Below, in pieces: positions 15,695 through 23,259 of a stretch of 38,898 bases of DNA (positions are counted from its first letter, which is position 1; each line of letters starts with the position of its first letter). The stretch lies in the NCBI RefSeq assembly GCF_001676615.1, contig NZ_LYXZ01000055.1, positions 1 to 38,898 of the forward strand, in the 5' to 3' direction. Source of the DNA: Labrys sp. WJW. GTDB taxonomy: Bacteria; Pseudomonadota; Alphaproteobacteria; Rhizobiales; Labraceae. Below the pieces are notes generated by a model. That model had not been told where the DNA came from and did not search any database. It was given only the letters and a program-made list of their open reading frames with translations. The translations under genes were made by a program, and so were the position numbers.

Positions 15695-16504
15695 ATGCCC
15701 GATCTCCACGCCCCCCTCCGTCTCCGCCCCGATCCGAACGGCACGCCGGTCGAATACAGATGGATCCCCTTCGACCGTGCCGATCCGCGCTGGAACGAGC
15801 CGCTGGTCGACCTGGCGGCGGAAGGGCTGCTCACCGAGGCCTGGTATGCCCGGACCGACGGCGGCAATGCGCCTTATTTCATGCCGATCGCGGGTGCAGT
15901 GAAGACGGTGGCGGCCCGCGCCAGCGTGGCGCGCCTGGTGCGCGAGGTCGATGCCGCTGTCTCCGGCCTCGGCCTGCGGCTCAAGGTGCTCGACGCCTAC
16001 AGGCCGATCGAGACCCAGGCCGGCCTGTGGACCTTCTTCGAAAAGCAGGTGGCGGCCGAGCGTCCTGAGCTTTCCGCGGCCGAGCAGGAGGGAATCGTCC
16101 GTACCTTCGTCTCCGATCCACGCCGCTTCGACCGCGAGGACGAAACGACCTGGCCGATCCATTCCACCGGAGGCTCGGTCGATGTCGTGCTGGTGGACGC
16201 GTCCACCGGTACCATGCTCGATCACGGTGCCGGCTTCGACGAGGCCCATGAGCGCTCCTATACCGATCACTATGAGCGCCTGTTGCAGCGGGGCGAAATC
16301 GCTGCCGACGATACGCGCCTGGTCAATCGCCGCATCCTGGTCAATGCGATGGTTAACGTGGGCTTTACCAACTACGCGTACGAATTCTGGCACTTCGACT
16401 ATGGAACGCAGGCCCATATCCTGACCCTGCAGGATGAAGGACAGGCCGGCGCCCCCAAAGCTGCGTGGTACGGAACCACGGACCTGCCGGAAGGACTATG
16501 CTGA
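15695..16504 (+). CDS. D-alanyl-D-alanine dipeptidase, M15D (VanX/DdpX) family
   Basis: This zinc dipeptidase of 269 residues would cleave D-Ala-D-Ala, releasing D-alanine from cell-wall turnover. The zinc ligands of the VanX family are present: His156 and Asp163 (IHSTGGSVDVVLVD) and Glu230 with His233 (YEFWHFDYG). The transition-state arginine is Arg103 in LDAYRP. No signal peptide is seen, so it is probably cytoplasmic. The start is uncertain: the ATG at 15695 fits the family, with GGCAGG close upstream, while an in-frame ATG at 15671 would add eight residues. It leads a four-gene run with overlapping ends. Co-transcription with a MurF-like ligase points to peptidoglycan precursor recycling rather than vancomycin resistance; no vanHA-like genes are present. 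Confidence 0.88.
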   Translation: MPDLHAPLRLRPDPNGTPVEYRWIPFDRADPRWNEPLVDLAAEGLLTEAWYARTDGGNAPYFMPIAGAVKTVAARASVARLVREVDAAVSGLGLRLKVLDAYRPIETQAGLWTFFEKQVAAERPELSAAEQEGIVRTFVSDPRRFDREDETTWPIHSTGGSVDVVLVDASTGTMLDHGAGFDEAHERSYTDHYERLLQRGEIAADDTRLVNRRILVNAMVNVGFTNYAYEFWHFDYGTQAHILTLQDEGQAGAPKAAWYGTTDLPEGLC

Positions 16505-17292
16505 CCCATTCGACTTTCACTGCCAAGGGTGCCTCCCATGCCATCGTCTCGCTGGGCAAGCCTCTCGAGGCCGGGGCTCCGCACGTCATCTGGGCCCATG
16601 GCTGGGGCCAGGATCACCGGGCTTTCCAGGCCCTGGCCGGATCGCTGGAGCGGGCCGCGCATCACACGCTGATCGATTTTCCCGGTTTCGGCCAGAGCCC
16701 GGCGCCGCCGGAGACCGGCCATGGCGGCATCTGGGATACGGCCGACTATGCCGATGCGGTGGCCGAATGGCTTGCGACCCTGCCGCGCGGCAAACGCATC
16801 TGGGTCGGGCATTCCTTCGGCGGGCGTGTCGGCCTGCGCCTGGCGGCCCGCCATCCCGATATCCTGGACGGCATGGTGCTGGTGGGCTCGCATGGCCTCA
16901 AGCCCATCCGCAGCCTGATGACCCGGTTGAAGATCTTTCTGCGCGTGCGTACCTTCAAGGCGCTCAAGCTTCTCGAAAAGCTCGGCGTCGACGTCTCTGC
17001 CCGCAAGGCCAAGTTCGGCTCCGCCGATTACCGCAATGCCGGTGCGATGCGCCCTGTTTTCGTCAAGGTGATCGGCGAGGACCAGAGCGAGGCGATCAAG
17101 GCCATCCGCATTCCCGTCCGTATCATCTGCGGGGCGCTCGACGACCAGGCTCCGCCGGAGATGAGCGAACGCATGGGCCGGCTCATCCCGGGTGCCAGCG
17201 TCAGCATCCTGCCGGGCCTCGACCACTACACCGTTCTGTCCGATGGCGGCCCCCAGATCGCCCATACGGTTGCCAAGCTGCTGGAGGCTTGA
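16498..17292 (+). CDS. Alpha/beta hydrolase
   Basis: This alpha/beta-hydrolase-fold protein of 264 residues has the nucleophile elbow GHSFGG with Ser106, an oxyanion-hole HGWG at 34-37, an acid residue in GALDDQAPP and a C-terminal histidine in GLDHYTVL. The substrate cannot be read; esterase, lipase or amide hydrolase are all possible. Its ATG overlaps the end of the dipeptidase gene by seven bases, and its stop overlaps the start of the MurF-like gene, so all three should be translated together. The GGAAGGA at 16489-16495 is the ribosome-binding site. The context suggests a role in cell-wall fragment processing, which is inference. Confidence 0.85.
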   Translation: MLTHSTFTAKGASHAIVSLGKPLEAGAPHVIWAHGWGQDHRAFQALAGSLERAAHHTLIDFPGFGQSPAPPETGHGGIWDTADYADAVAEWLATLPRGKRIWVGHSFGGRVGLRLAARHPDILDGMVLVGSHGLKPIRSLMTRLKIFLRVRTFKALKLLEKLGVDVSARKAKFGSADYRNAGAMRPVFVKVIGEDQSEAIKAIRIPVRIICGALDDQAPPEMSERMGRLIPGASVSILPGLDHYTVLSDGGPQIAHTVAKLLEA

Positions 17293-18914
17293 TGCTCGAA
17301 ACGCTCGCCCCCGTGCTGAACTCGCCCTATCTCGCCGCCGCTTTGGTGCTGGTGGCCTTCGTCCCCTTCGCCTGGAAGCGCTTCCTGACCTATCTGCATA
17401 TCTTCCAGCAGGAGGAATATGACGGCAGGCGCTTCCTGCACTGGCTCTTCTACAATGTGGTCGTCGACACCAAGGCGAGCCTTGCCATCGTCCTCCTGTC
17501 GGTGATGGCCAAGCTCTACCCCTCGCCGGTGCTGGTGCTTGCGCTGTTCATCGCGGTGATCCTGCTGGTCGTGGCACGGCGGGAGCGCGATCCGCGCCAG
17601 ACGGGCAAGAAGAAGCTGGCGATGACGCAGCGCGCCACCCGCATCCTGCGCGTCGCCTTCGCCCTGGTGCTGGTGATCGGCCTCGTCGGGGTCGGCTTCG
17701 GCGTGGCGCCGGTCTGGGTCGTGCTCCTGATCCAGCTGATCCCCTTCGCCCTGGTCGCGGCGGTGATGATCCTGCAGCCCGGTGAGAACCGCATCCAGCA
17801 GGGCTTCTGGAACGAGGCGCATGAAAAGCTCAAGCGCCTGTCGCCGGTGATCGTCGGCGTCACCGGCTCCTACGGCAAGACGTCGACCAAGCACATTCTC
17901 GGCCATCTGCTCGAGAGCGCCGGGTCGGCGCTGATCACACCCGGCTCGGTCAACACGCCGATGGGCATCGCCCGCATCGTGCGCGAGCGCCTGGAGCCCT
18001 ATCACCGCCATTTCGTGGTGGAGATGGGTGCCTATGGGCCAGGCTCGATCGAGCGCCTCTGTCGTCTCGCCCCGCCCGACATCGCGGTGGTGACGGCAGT
18101 CGGCGCTGCCCATTACGAGCGCTTCAAGTCGCTCGATACCGTGGCCAAGACCAAGTTCGAGCTGCCGACCGCGGCGATCGCCCGCAACGGCAAGGCGATC
18201 ATCAACGATGCCGTGCTCGCCTTCAAGGACGCCAAGGATTTCACCGACGCGCACCGCGCCTCGATGGTGCTGGTCGGCAATGGCGAGGGTAGCGAGGCCC
18301 GCATCAACGAGGTCATCCAGGAAAAGGACGGACTGAAGGTTTCGCTGACCTATCTGGGCAAGGACTACCGGCTCTCCGCCCCACTCTACGGCCTGCACCA
18401 CGGCAGCAACATGGCGATTGCCTTCGTCACCGCGCTGGCCATGGACATCGACGCCGAGACGGCCGAGATCGCCATGCGCTCGACGCCGCAAATCAGCCAT
18501 CGCCTCGAGGTCAAGCGCCAGGCCGACGGCACGGTCATCGTCGACGATGCCTATAATTCCAATCCCGCGGGCTTTGCCTCGGCCCTGGAGATCCTGCCCT
18601 TGCTGGTTTCCGGCGAGGGCCGGCGCATCCTGGTGACACCGGGCATGGTCGAACTCGGCGCCGCCCATGCCGAGGAGCATCGCAAGATCGGCGCCAAGGC
18701 CGGCGATACCGTCGACATCCTTTTGGCCGTGGCGCCTGACCGTATCCGCGACCTCATCAACGCCTATAAGGCGGCGAAACCCGATGGGCAGGTGGTGGAA
18801 TGCGCCAGCTTTACCGCGGCGCAGACGTGGATGGGCACCAATCTCAAGGCTGGGGACGTCGTGCTGCTCGAGAACGACCTGCCTGACCTCTATGAGCGCC
18901 AGTTGCGGCTGTGA
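17292..18914 (+). CDS. Membrane-embedded Mur ligase (MurF-like)
   Basis: This 540-residue protein joins an N-terminal membrane region (hydrophobic stretches near residues 12-30, 62-96 and 120-160) to MurF-type central and C-terminal domains. The ATP loop is GVTGSYGKTSTKH (residues about 189-201). The MurF-like stretches VVEMGAYGPGSIERL and VDDAYNSNPAGFASALEIL follow, and LVTPGMVELG marks the C-terminal ligase domain. Standard MurF adds D-Ala-D-Ala to UDP-MurNAc-tripeptide and is soluble, at about 450 residues. Here the usual N-terminal UDP-sugar-binding domain is replaced by transmembrane helices, so a lipid-linked or membrane-bound substrate is plausible. It overlaps the hydrolase and methyltransferase genes at both ends. 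It is unlikely to be the essential MurF, which normally sits in the dcw cluster. Confidence 0.85.
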   Translation: MLETLAPVLNSPYLAAALVLVAFVPFAWKRFLTYLHIFQQEEYDGRRFLHWLFYNVVVDTKASLAIVLLSVMAKLYPSPVLVLALFIAVILLVVARRERDPRQTGKKKLAMTQRATRILRVAFALVLVIGLVGVGFGVAPVWVVLLIQLIPFALVAAVMILQPGENRIQQGFWNEAHEKLKRLSPVIVGVTGSYGKTSTKHILGHLLESAGSALITPGSVNTPMGIARIVRERLEPYHRHFVVEMGAYGPGSIERLCRLAPPDIAVVTAVGAAHYERFKSLDTVAKTKFELPTAAIARNGKAIINDAVLAFKDAKDFTDAHRASMVLVGNGEGSEARINEVIQEKDGLKVSLTYLGKDYRLSAPLYGLHHGSNMAIAFVTALAMDIDAETAEIAMRSTPQISHRLEVKRQADGTVIVDDAYNSNPAGFASALEILPLLVSGEGRRILVTPGMVELGAAHAEEHRKIGAKAGDTVDILLAVAPDRIRDLINAYKAAKPDGQVVECASFTAAQTWMGTNLKAGDVVLLENDLPDLYERQLRL

Positions 18915-19582
18915 CCGGCAATCGCAAAGATACGATTGGAGACCGCAGAGCCTTCATCGCCGCCAATACGCGCCCGCTGCCTGTGCCGCATGCGCCGGAG
19001 ATCAGCCTCTATCTTGCCGACGAGGTCACGCCGCTCTGGCTGAAGACCGAGGAGGAGCTCGGCGAAATGGGGCTGCCGCCGCCCTTCTGGGCCTTTGCCT
19101 GGGCCGGCGGCCAGGCCCTGGCGCGCTATATCCTCGACCATCCGGAGCATGTCGCCGGCCGCCGCGTGCTCGATTTCGCCTCGGGTTCCGGCCTGGTGGC
19201 GATCGCGGCGATGAAGGCGGGGGCGGCGCAGGCCCTCGCTGCCGATATCGACGAATTCGCCGTGGAAGCCATCCGGCTCAATGCCGATCTCAACGGCGTG
19301 GCGATCGAGCCTTCGGGCGAGAACGTCCTCGGCCGCCATGATTGTCCCGCCGACATCGTCCTGGCGGGCGACATCTTCTACGATCGCGAAATCTCGGCCG
19401 AAGTGCTGACGTGGCTCAAGGGTTGGCGTGAACGGGGAGCCACCATCCTGGTGGGCGATCCCGGCCGGACCTATCTGCCCAGGGACGAACTCAGCCTGCT
19501 GGCGACCTATCAGGTGCCGGTTTCGCGCGATCTCGAGGACCTGGAGATCAAGAAGACCAGCGTATGGACGCTGAAGGGGTGA
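18911..19582 (+). CDS. Class I methyltransferase, METTL20-like (ETF-beta lysine methyltransferase family)
   Basis: This 223-residue SAM-dependent methyltransferase has motif I VLDFASGSGLVAIAA and the acidic ribose-binding region ALAADIDEFAVEAI. The preceding PPPFWAFAWAGGQALARYIL and the post-motif DIFYD fit the lysine-methyltransferase family of METTL20. Human and Agrobacterium members methylate electron-transfer flavoprotein beta, and the bacterial one also ribosomal protein L7/L12 (my recollection of the literature). The start is a GTG overlapping the stop of the MurF-like gene. The role alongside cell-wall genes is unclear; it may simply be the last gene of the operon. Automated labels for this family often say ribosomal protein L11 methyltransferase-like. 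Confidence 0.82.
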   Translation: MTGNRKDTIGDRRAFIAANTRPLPVPHAPEISLYLADEVTPLWLKTEEELGEMGLPPPFWAFAWAGGQALARYILDHPEHVAGRRVLDFASGSGLVAIAAMKAGAAQALAADIDEFAVEAIRLNADLNGVAIEPSGENVLGRHDCPADIVLAGDIFYDREISAEVLTWLKGWRERGATILVGDPGRTYLPRDELSLLATYQVPVSRDLEDLEIKKTSVWTLKG

Positions 19583-19599
19583 GCCGATTGAGGGACGGA

Positions 19600-19899
19600 T
19601 CAGTCGCCGGGAAACAATATTTTCTCGTAATCCCGCGCCCCGTGGAGCGCGTGTAAGATTTCCACGTTATCGATGCTGATTCTATAGAAAATCAGATAGT
19701 TTCCGTAAGGGCGGCGGCGAATACCTTCTTCTTCTCTATTTGGTATGAGCGGATAAGCTTTCGGCATCGCGCCGAGTTTCAAGCATCGTTCATACAGTTC
19801 ATTCAAGAAGCTGTCAGCTCGTGTCGGATTGTCATTGGCAATTGTCCGCCCGATCGCCAGCATGTCGCTCCATGCCTGTTCGGTGACGACGACCTTCAT
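19600..19899 (-). CDS. ParE/RelE-superfamily toxin
   Basis: This 99-residue protein has the ParE-type toxin pattern: N-terminal VVVTEQAWSDMLAIGRTIANDNP helices, RADSFLNELYERC, then the beta strands GIRRRPYGNYLIFYRI and VEILHALHGARDYEKIL. ParE toxins poison DNA gyrase, while RelE relatives cut mRNA on the ribosome; ParE is the better fit to the HGARDYEKIL ending. Its ATG overlaps the antitoxin stop codon (ATGA), the standard coupling of type II systems. The gene ends just after the convergent methyltransferase gene, with no room for a separate terminator. Activity is not known, but no truncation is visible. Confidence 0.9.
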   Translation of the reverse strand: MKVVVTEQAWSDMLAIGRTIANDNPTRADSFLNELYERCLKLGAMPKAYPLIPNREEEGIRRRPYGNYLIFYRISIDNVEILHALHGARDYEKILFPGD

Positions 19900-20183
19900 T
19901 TAGTCGAGCTGGCGCCGGGAAGCTTCAATTCCTTGCGCAATTTCCGGAAAGCCTCATCCAGCGGCATGGTTCGGCCAGCTTCGGCATCTGCGATGCCGCG
20001 AGCCAGCGCCATGTCCAACGCCTTCAGCTTCTGTTCCTGATCCCGCTGCTTGAGGTAGCTCTCGCGGATCAGTGAGCGTACGTATTCGCTACTGGAGGCA
20101 AAAGCCCCTCGGCGCACTTCTTCGCGTACGAACTGCTCAAGCTCGTCGGTCAATGTCAGCGTCATCTGTCCAGCCGGTTTCAT
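19896..20183 (-). CDS. ParD-like ribbon-helix-helix antitoxin
   Basis: This 95-residue protein starts with a ribbon-helix-helix DNA-binding domain (MTLTLTDELEQFVREEV, then GAFASSSEYVRSLIRES) and has a charged C-terminal tail that would wrap the toxin. Such antitoxins neutralise ParE and repress their own operon. The ATG at 20183 is taken as the start; the internal ATG at 20165 (MTLTLTDELEQ) is a real alternative because the ribbon-helix-helix strand begins there. A dyad 25 bases upstream (20208-20226) is the probable autoregulatory operator. It precedes the toxin gene with a four-base overlap. The length is normal for ParD-type proteins. Confidence 0.9.
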   Translation of the reverse strand: MKPAGQMTLTLTDELEQFVREEVRRGAFASSSEYVRSLIRESYLKQRDQEQKLKALDMALARGIADAEAGRTMPLDEAFRKLRKELKLPGASSTK

Positions 20184-20207
20184 CGTGGTTTCCCATTTGG
20201 ATGATGC

Positions 20208-20226
20208 AACAGTGTATCACACTGTT
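20208..20226. promoter_or_regulatory. Autoregulatory operator of the toxin-antitoxin operon
   Basis: AACAGTGT-ATC-ACACTGTT is an inverted repeat with perfect 8-base arms, 25 bases upstream of the antitoxin ATG. On the minus strand it contains TGATAC, a plausible -10 box, so binding of the ParD dimer would block RNA polymerase. Position and symmetry fit type II toxin-antitoxin autoregulation. Confidence 0.6.
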
Positions 20227-20243
20227 TTTCACTTCATCAACGC

Positions 20244-20347
20244 TAGAGCAAAGTGCGTTCAAGCGTGAACGCCCATTTGCTCTAACTCCTTGTTTCGACG
20301 CGTCTTTGCGATTCTTGGTGACGCCGTCAAATCGCAAAACGCTATAG
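20244..20347. repeat. Intergenic mosaic repeat, family B copy 1
   Basis: This roughly 100-base element recurs at 32968-33070. It contains a small hairpin (GTTCAAGCGTGAAC), the core CTCCTTGTTTCGACGCGTC, and a second inverted pair TTTGCGATT / AATCGCAAA. The core (complement GACGCGTCGAAACAAGGAG) is shared with the related elements at 26759-26859 and 29437-29537. It fills the gap between the parDE operon and the putative metallopeptidase gene. No gene is visible. Confidence 0.8.
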
Positions 20348-20394
20348 CAAGAAGGGAGTGGGTGCGGTCGCTTGGGGCGGTTCCCGGAAGCGGG

Positions 20395-21369
20395 CTATGA
20401 CAATCCCGCGAGCTTCAGCGGGGGCGCCAAAGTGCTGCGTGGCACCTCCTTCAGGAAGAGCAGTGCGTCGAACGTATCCTTGAAGGAGGGGCGGCCCAGC
20501 TCCAGGGGCGACAGCGGCGCGGCCATGGCCGTCCAGTTCTTGATCGCCTCCAGATGGCGAGGACGTATCTGCTCGCCGCTATTGGCGACGGATGGGTAAT
20601 CCTTGATGTAGCGGGGATCGCGAGGCACCGCGTTGCATTTGAGGCCGTCCGCGCGCAGGCCGTTGGCATCGCAAATGTCCAGATATTCGTCGCGCAGATC
20701 GATCATATGGGCGAATTCGTGGATGGCGGGCCGCTGCTTGTAGGGATGGCCGTCCTTTTGCCGGGTGATCGGGGCGAGGTCGTTGCTGGAGAGCGTCGTG
20801 TGCCCGATGGTGGTGCCATGGGCCCGCTTGACCTGGCTGGAATAGAACTGGCCCTGTGGAACCTTCACCACGTCGATCAGCCAATGATCACCCGGATCGA
20901 AGCTGAACAGCCCCTGGGCGAAATGGAACTCGAGCCCGACGATGCGGCCGCTCGGCGTGGTGGTCAGGGATTTGACATTGAATTTCTTCTGGATGTCGGC
21001 CTGCCACCGCCGGGCGAAGGCAATCGCCTCCGAGCGATCCGGCCAGCCTTCCTTGCCCTCGGAGGAGAAGCGGAAATAGAGCTTCATGAAAGCGATCGTG
21101 CGCGGCCCGCCGAGGGTTTCGACGAAATAGATGTCGTAGAGCGGCCCGGCAACGCCGACGGACCACATCTGCGCATAGCCGGCGAGGCTGGGGGGCAAGG
21201 CCGTCTTGGAAATGGCCTTGATCTGGTCGGCGAGGATCCCGGGCACCACTGTCGGCATGCGGCTCTTTCCGTTCGGCCGCCGGACCTTTCGAGCCGGCGG
21301 CAATCTCAGGTCCTCAACGATACGACAATTGACGGTTGCGCCGATATTCTTCCCGGTGCCCCGGGTCAT
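20395..21369 (-). CDS. Putative zinc metallopeptidase (hypothetical, HEFAH motif)
   Basis: This protein of about 324 residues is not one I recognise as a named family. It contains HEFAHMIDLRDEY, which has the HExxH zinc-peptidase form with a following acidic residue like the M10/M66-style HExxHxxGLxDEY. A conserved-looking N-terminal half includes YDIYFVETLGGPRTIAFMKLYFRF and GLEFHFAQGLFSFDPGDHWL. No clear signal peptide is seen from the ATG at 21369, chosen as the first ATG after the upstream gene ends. The start is weakly supported and the first 35 residues may not be translated. It follows the DUF4105 gene by 26 bases and is probably co-transcribed. Peptidase activity is an inference from the motif alone. 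Confidence 0.6.
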   Translation of the reverse strand: MTRGTGKNIGATVNCRIVEDLRLPPARKVRRPNGKSRMPTVVPGILADQIKAISKTALPPSLAGYAQMWSVGVAGPLYDIYFVETLGGPRTIAFMKLYFRFSSEGKEGWPDRSEAIAFARRWQADIQKKFNVKSLTTTPSGRIVGLEFHFAQGLFSFDPGDHWLIDVVKVPQGQFYSSQVKRAHGTTIGHTTLSSNDLAPITRQKDGHPYKQRPAIHEFAHMIDLRDEYLDICDANGLRADGLKCNAVPRDPRYIKDYPSVANSGEQIRPRHLEAIKNWTAMAAPLSPLELGRPSFKDTFDALLFLKEVPRSTLAPPLKLAGLS

Positions 21370-21395
21370 CGCTCGCCCGAGACCCCGCTGCACCG

Positions 21396-22394
21396 TCAGG
21401 GCCCAGGCACGCCCGCCCGGATGAGCGCGGAGAAGTCGGGACTGTCCCCGGCCGCCTTGGCGCGTGCGTCGATGCGGCCGCGCTGGCGCAGTTCGCTCAG
21501 CGGCACCCGCTGGTCCAGGGCGCCGATGTCGTAGAGATAATCGGGCAGATAGCCGCTGACGAGCACGCGCCAATCCAGTGGCAGGCCGGGGTCGAGCTTG
21601 CGGGCGAGGTGGAAGGGCACCGTGGTGCAGTTGGTGGTGGCCGTGTTGTAGAAACGCGGCTTGACGACGAGGTCGTTGGCCTCCGAGAGCAGATAGAGGA
21701 ACAGTTCCTTGGCCTCGGCCCGGCCGGTGCGCAGCCGGAAGAGCTGCACGTCCTCGCCCCTGACATTGGAGCGCACGCGGATGACATCGCGCTCGTCGGC
21801 CGCGATGACGATGAGCTCATCATTCTTGAAGAAGCCGGAGATCGCCGAATAGACCTCGCTTTTCCGGCGCCTGACCTCCACCGAGAAGACGAGGTGGCGC
21901 CCGTCGGCAAAGCCGAAGCCCAGCATGGTATGGGCGATGGCGGGCCCGGCCCAGGTGGAGGTGAAGAGGTCGACGCCGGTGATGGTGTCGAGATCGTAGC
22001 TGCGATCGTCCCAGCGCGGCGTGAAGTCGTTGTCCGAGCGCCACTCGAAATCACGCACATTGGTCAGCCTCGCCGTGGACCCTTCCATCGTGGCGGTAAA
22101 CTGGCGGCTTACGTCATCAGCCCAATCGCCCTTGCCGGTCGGCTGGATGGTGGCCCACCACACCAGCAGGGCGGCGAAGGCAGCGACGAAAGGCAAAGCG
22201 AGCCGCCAGCGTGCCGCGAGGAGGCCGGCCAAAGCCAGGAAGGCGAGGATGAGCCACAGGGCCGGTGCGGCATAGCGGCCAAACTCGCCGAGAGGCAGGC
22301 GATACCACAGCGCCAGCGTGCCCCACAGCGTCGCGAGCGCCGCCGCCAGCACCAGGACGAGGCGGCCGGCGATGCTGAGAAGCCTTGCGATCAT
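21396..22394 (-). CDS. DUF4105 membrane protein
   Basis: This 332-residue protein has an N-terminal region of about three hydrophobic segments (residues about 9-33, 42-60, 67-84), then a periplasmic DUF4105 domain of the Lnb N-terminal type. The diagnostic stretch is FYNTATTNCTTVPFHLARKL, holding the invariant Asn-Cys that suggests a cysteine-dependent, papain-like or acyltransferase-like fold. Other family features are SRQFTATMEGSTARLTNVR and TWAGPAIAHTMLGFGFADG. The biochemical role in proteobacteria is not established. In Bacteroidetes related domains occur in lipoprotein N-acyltransferase Lnb (family knowledge). It lies 10 bases downstream of the TrmH-like gene and 26 bases upstream of the putative metallopeptidase. 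Confidence 0.85.
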   Translation of the reverse strand: MIARLLSIAGRLVLVLAAALATLWGTLALWYRLPLGEFGRYAAPALWLILAFLALAGLLAARWRLALPFVAAFAALLVWWATIQPTGKGDWADDVSRQFTATMEGSTARLTNVRDFEWRSDNDFTPRWDDRSYDLDTITGVDLFTSTWAGPAIAHTMLGFGFADGRHLVFSVEVRRRKSEVYSAISGFFKNDELIVIAADERDVIRVRSNVRGEDVQLFRLRTGRAEAKELFLYLLSEANDLVVKPRFYNTATTNCTTVPFHLARKLDPGLPLDWRVLVSGYLPDYLYDIGALDQRVPLSELRQRGRIDARAKAAGDSPDFSALIRAGVPGP

Positions 22395-22404
22395 CGGCGC
22401 TTTC

Positions 22405-23259
22405 TCATCCCAGCTTCAGCTGCCCGCGCGCGATCTCGAACAGCATCACGCCGGTCGCCACCGCCAGATTGAGCGAATCGGCCTGGCCTCGCATCGGGAT
22501 CTTGACGAGATGGCTGCAGGCTGCCGCCAGATCGTCGGGCAGGCCCTGCTGCTCGTTGCCCATCAGGAGGAGGCAGGGGCTGCCGGCATAGGTAACCTCG
22601 CGATAGTCATGTGTGCCGGACAGATGGGTGCCGACCACCAGGCCGTCGAAACTTCTGCGCCAGGCGAGGAAGGCCTGCGGCGTCGCCGTCGCCAGGCGGA
22701 CGTTGAAGATCGAGCCCATGGTGGCCCTGACGGCCTCGATGCCGAAGGGATCGGTGGTGTCGCCGATCAGCACGATACCCTCGGCGCCGACCGCGTCGGC
22801 GGTACGGATGATGGTGCCGAGATTGCCGGGATCGCGGACCCGGTCGAGCCCGATCCAGATCTGATCGCGCGCGATCTTGACGCTGTCGATCTTCTCCAGG
22901 CGCTGCTCGAAGACGCCGATCACCGTCTGCGGATTGTCGCGACGCGACAGCTTTTCCAGGATTTCGCCGGTGACCTCGAGCACCTCGCCGCCGGCCTGCC
23001 GGGTGGCGTTGATGGCGCGGGCGAGCATCGGTTTTTCTTCACCCGAGCGATGCACCAGGATACGGATCGGCCAGCCGGCCTCGATGGCATCGGCCACCAG
23101 CTTCAGCCCTTCGGCGATGAAGAGGCCGGCCTCCTGGCGGACCTTGCGCATCTCGAGCGCGCGGATGTCCTTGATCAGCGGATTGGTCAGGCTGGTCACG
23201 ACACGGGAGACGGGCGCAGCAGGCGCTGCCGGGCGGGGACGTTGAAAGCGGGGCTTCAT
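22405..23259 (-). CDS. TrmH/SpoU-family RNA 2'-O-methyltransferase
   Basis: This 284-residue protein is a SPOUT methyltransferase that methylates ribose 2'-OH groups in rRNA or tRNA with SAM. The three knot motifs are visible: RDPGNLGTIIRTADAVGA (motif 1, near 142-159), LLMGNEQQGLP (motif 2, 231-241) and IPMRGQADSLNLAVATGVML (motif 3, 254-273). An N-terminal substrate-binding domain (residues about 20-120, NPLIKDIRAL and GLFIAEGLKLV) marks it as an RlmB/TsnR-like member. The ATG overlaps the stop of the upstream methyltransferase (ATGA), so the two are coupled. The exact target nucleotide cannot be assigned by eye. Confidence 0.92.
   Translation of the reverse strand: MKPRFQRPRPAAPAAPVSRVVTSLTNPLIKDIRALEMRKVRQEAGLFIAEGLKLVADAIEAGWPIRILVHRSGEEKPMLARAINATRQAGGEVLEVTGEILEKLSRRDNPQTVIGVFEQRLEKIDSVKIARDQIWIGLDRVRDPGNLGTIIRTADAVGAEGIVLIGDTTDPFGIEAVRATMGSIFNVRLATATPQAFLAWRRSFDGLVVGTHLSGTHDYREVTYAGSPCLLLMGNEQQGLPDDLAAACSHLVKIPMRGQADSLNLAVATGVMLFEIARGQLKLG

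Noticed and set aside
15695..16504. Vancomycin-resistance cassette because of the VanX-like dipeptidase
   Set aside because: There are no vanH, vanA or vanS/vanR-like genes, and Gram-negative DdpX-type dipeptidases act in D-Ala turnover.
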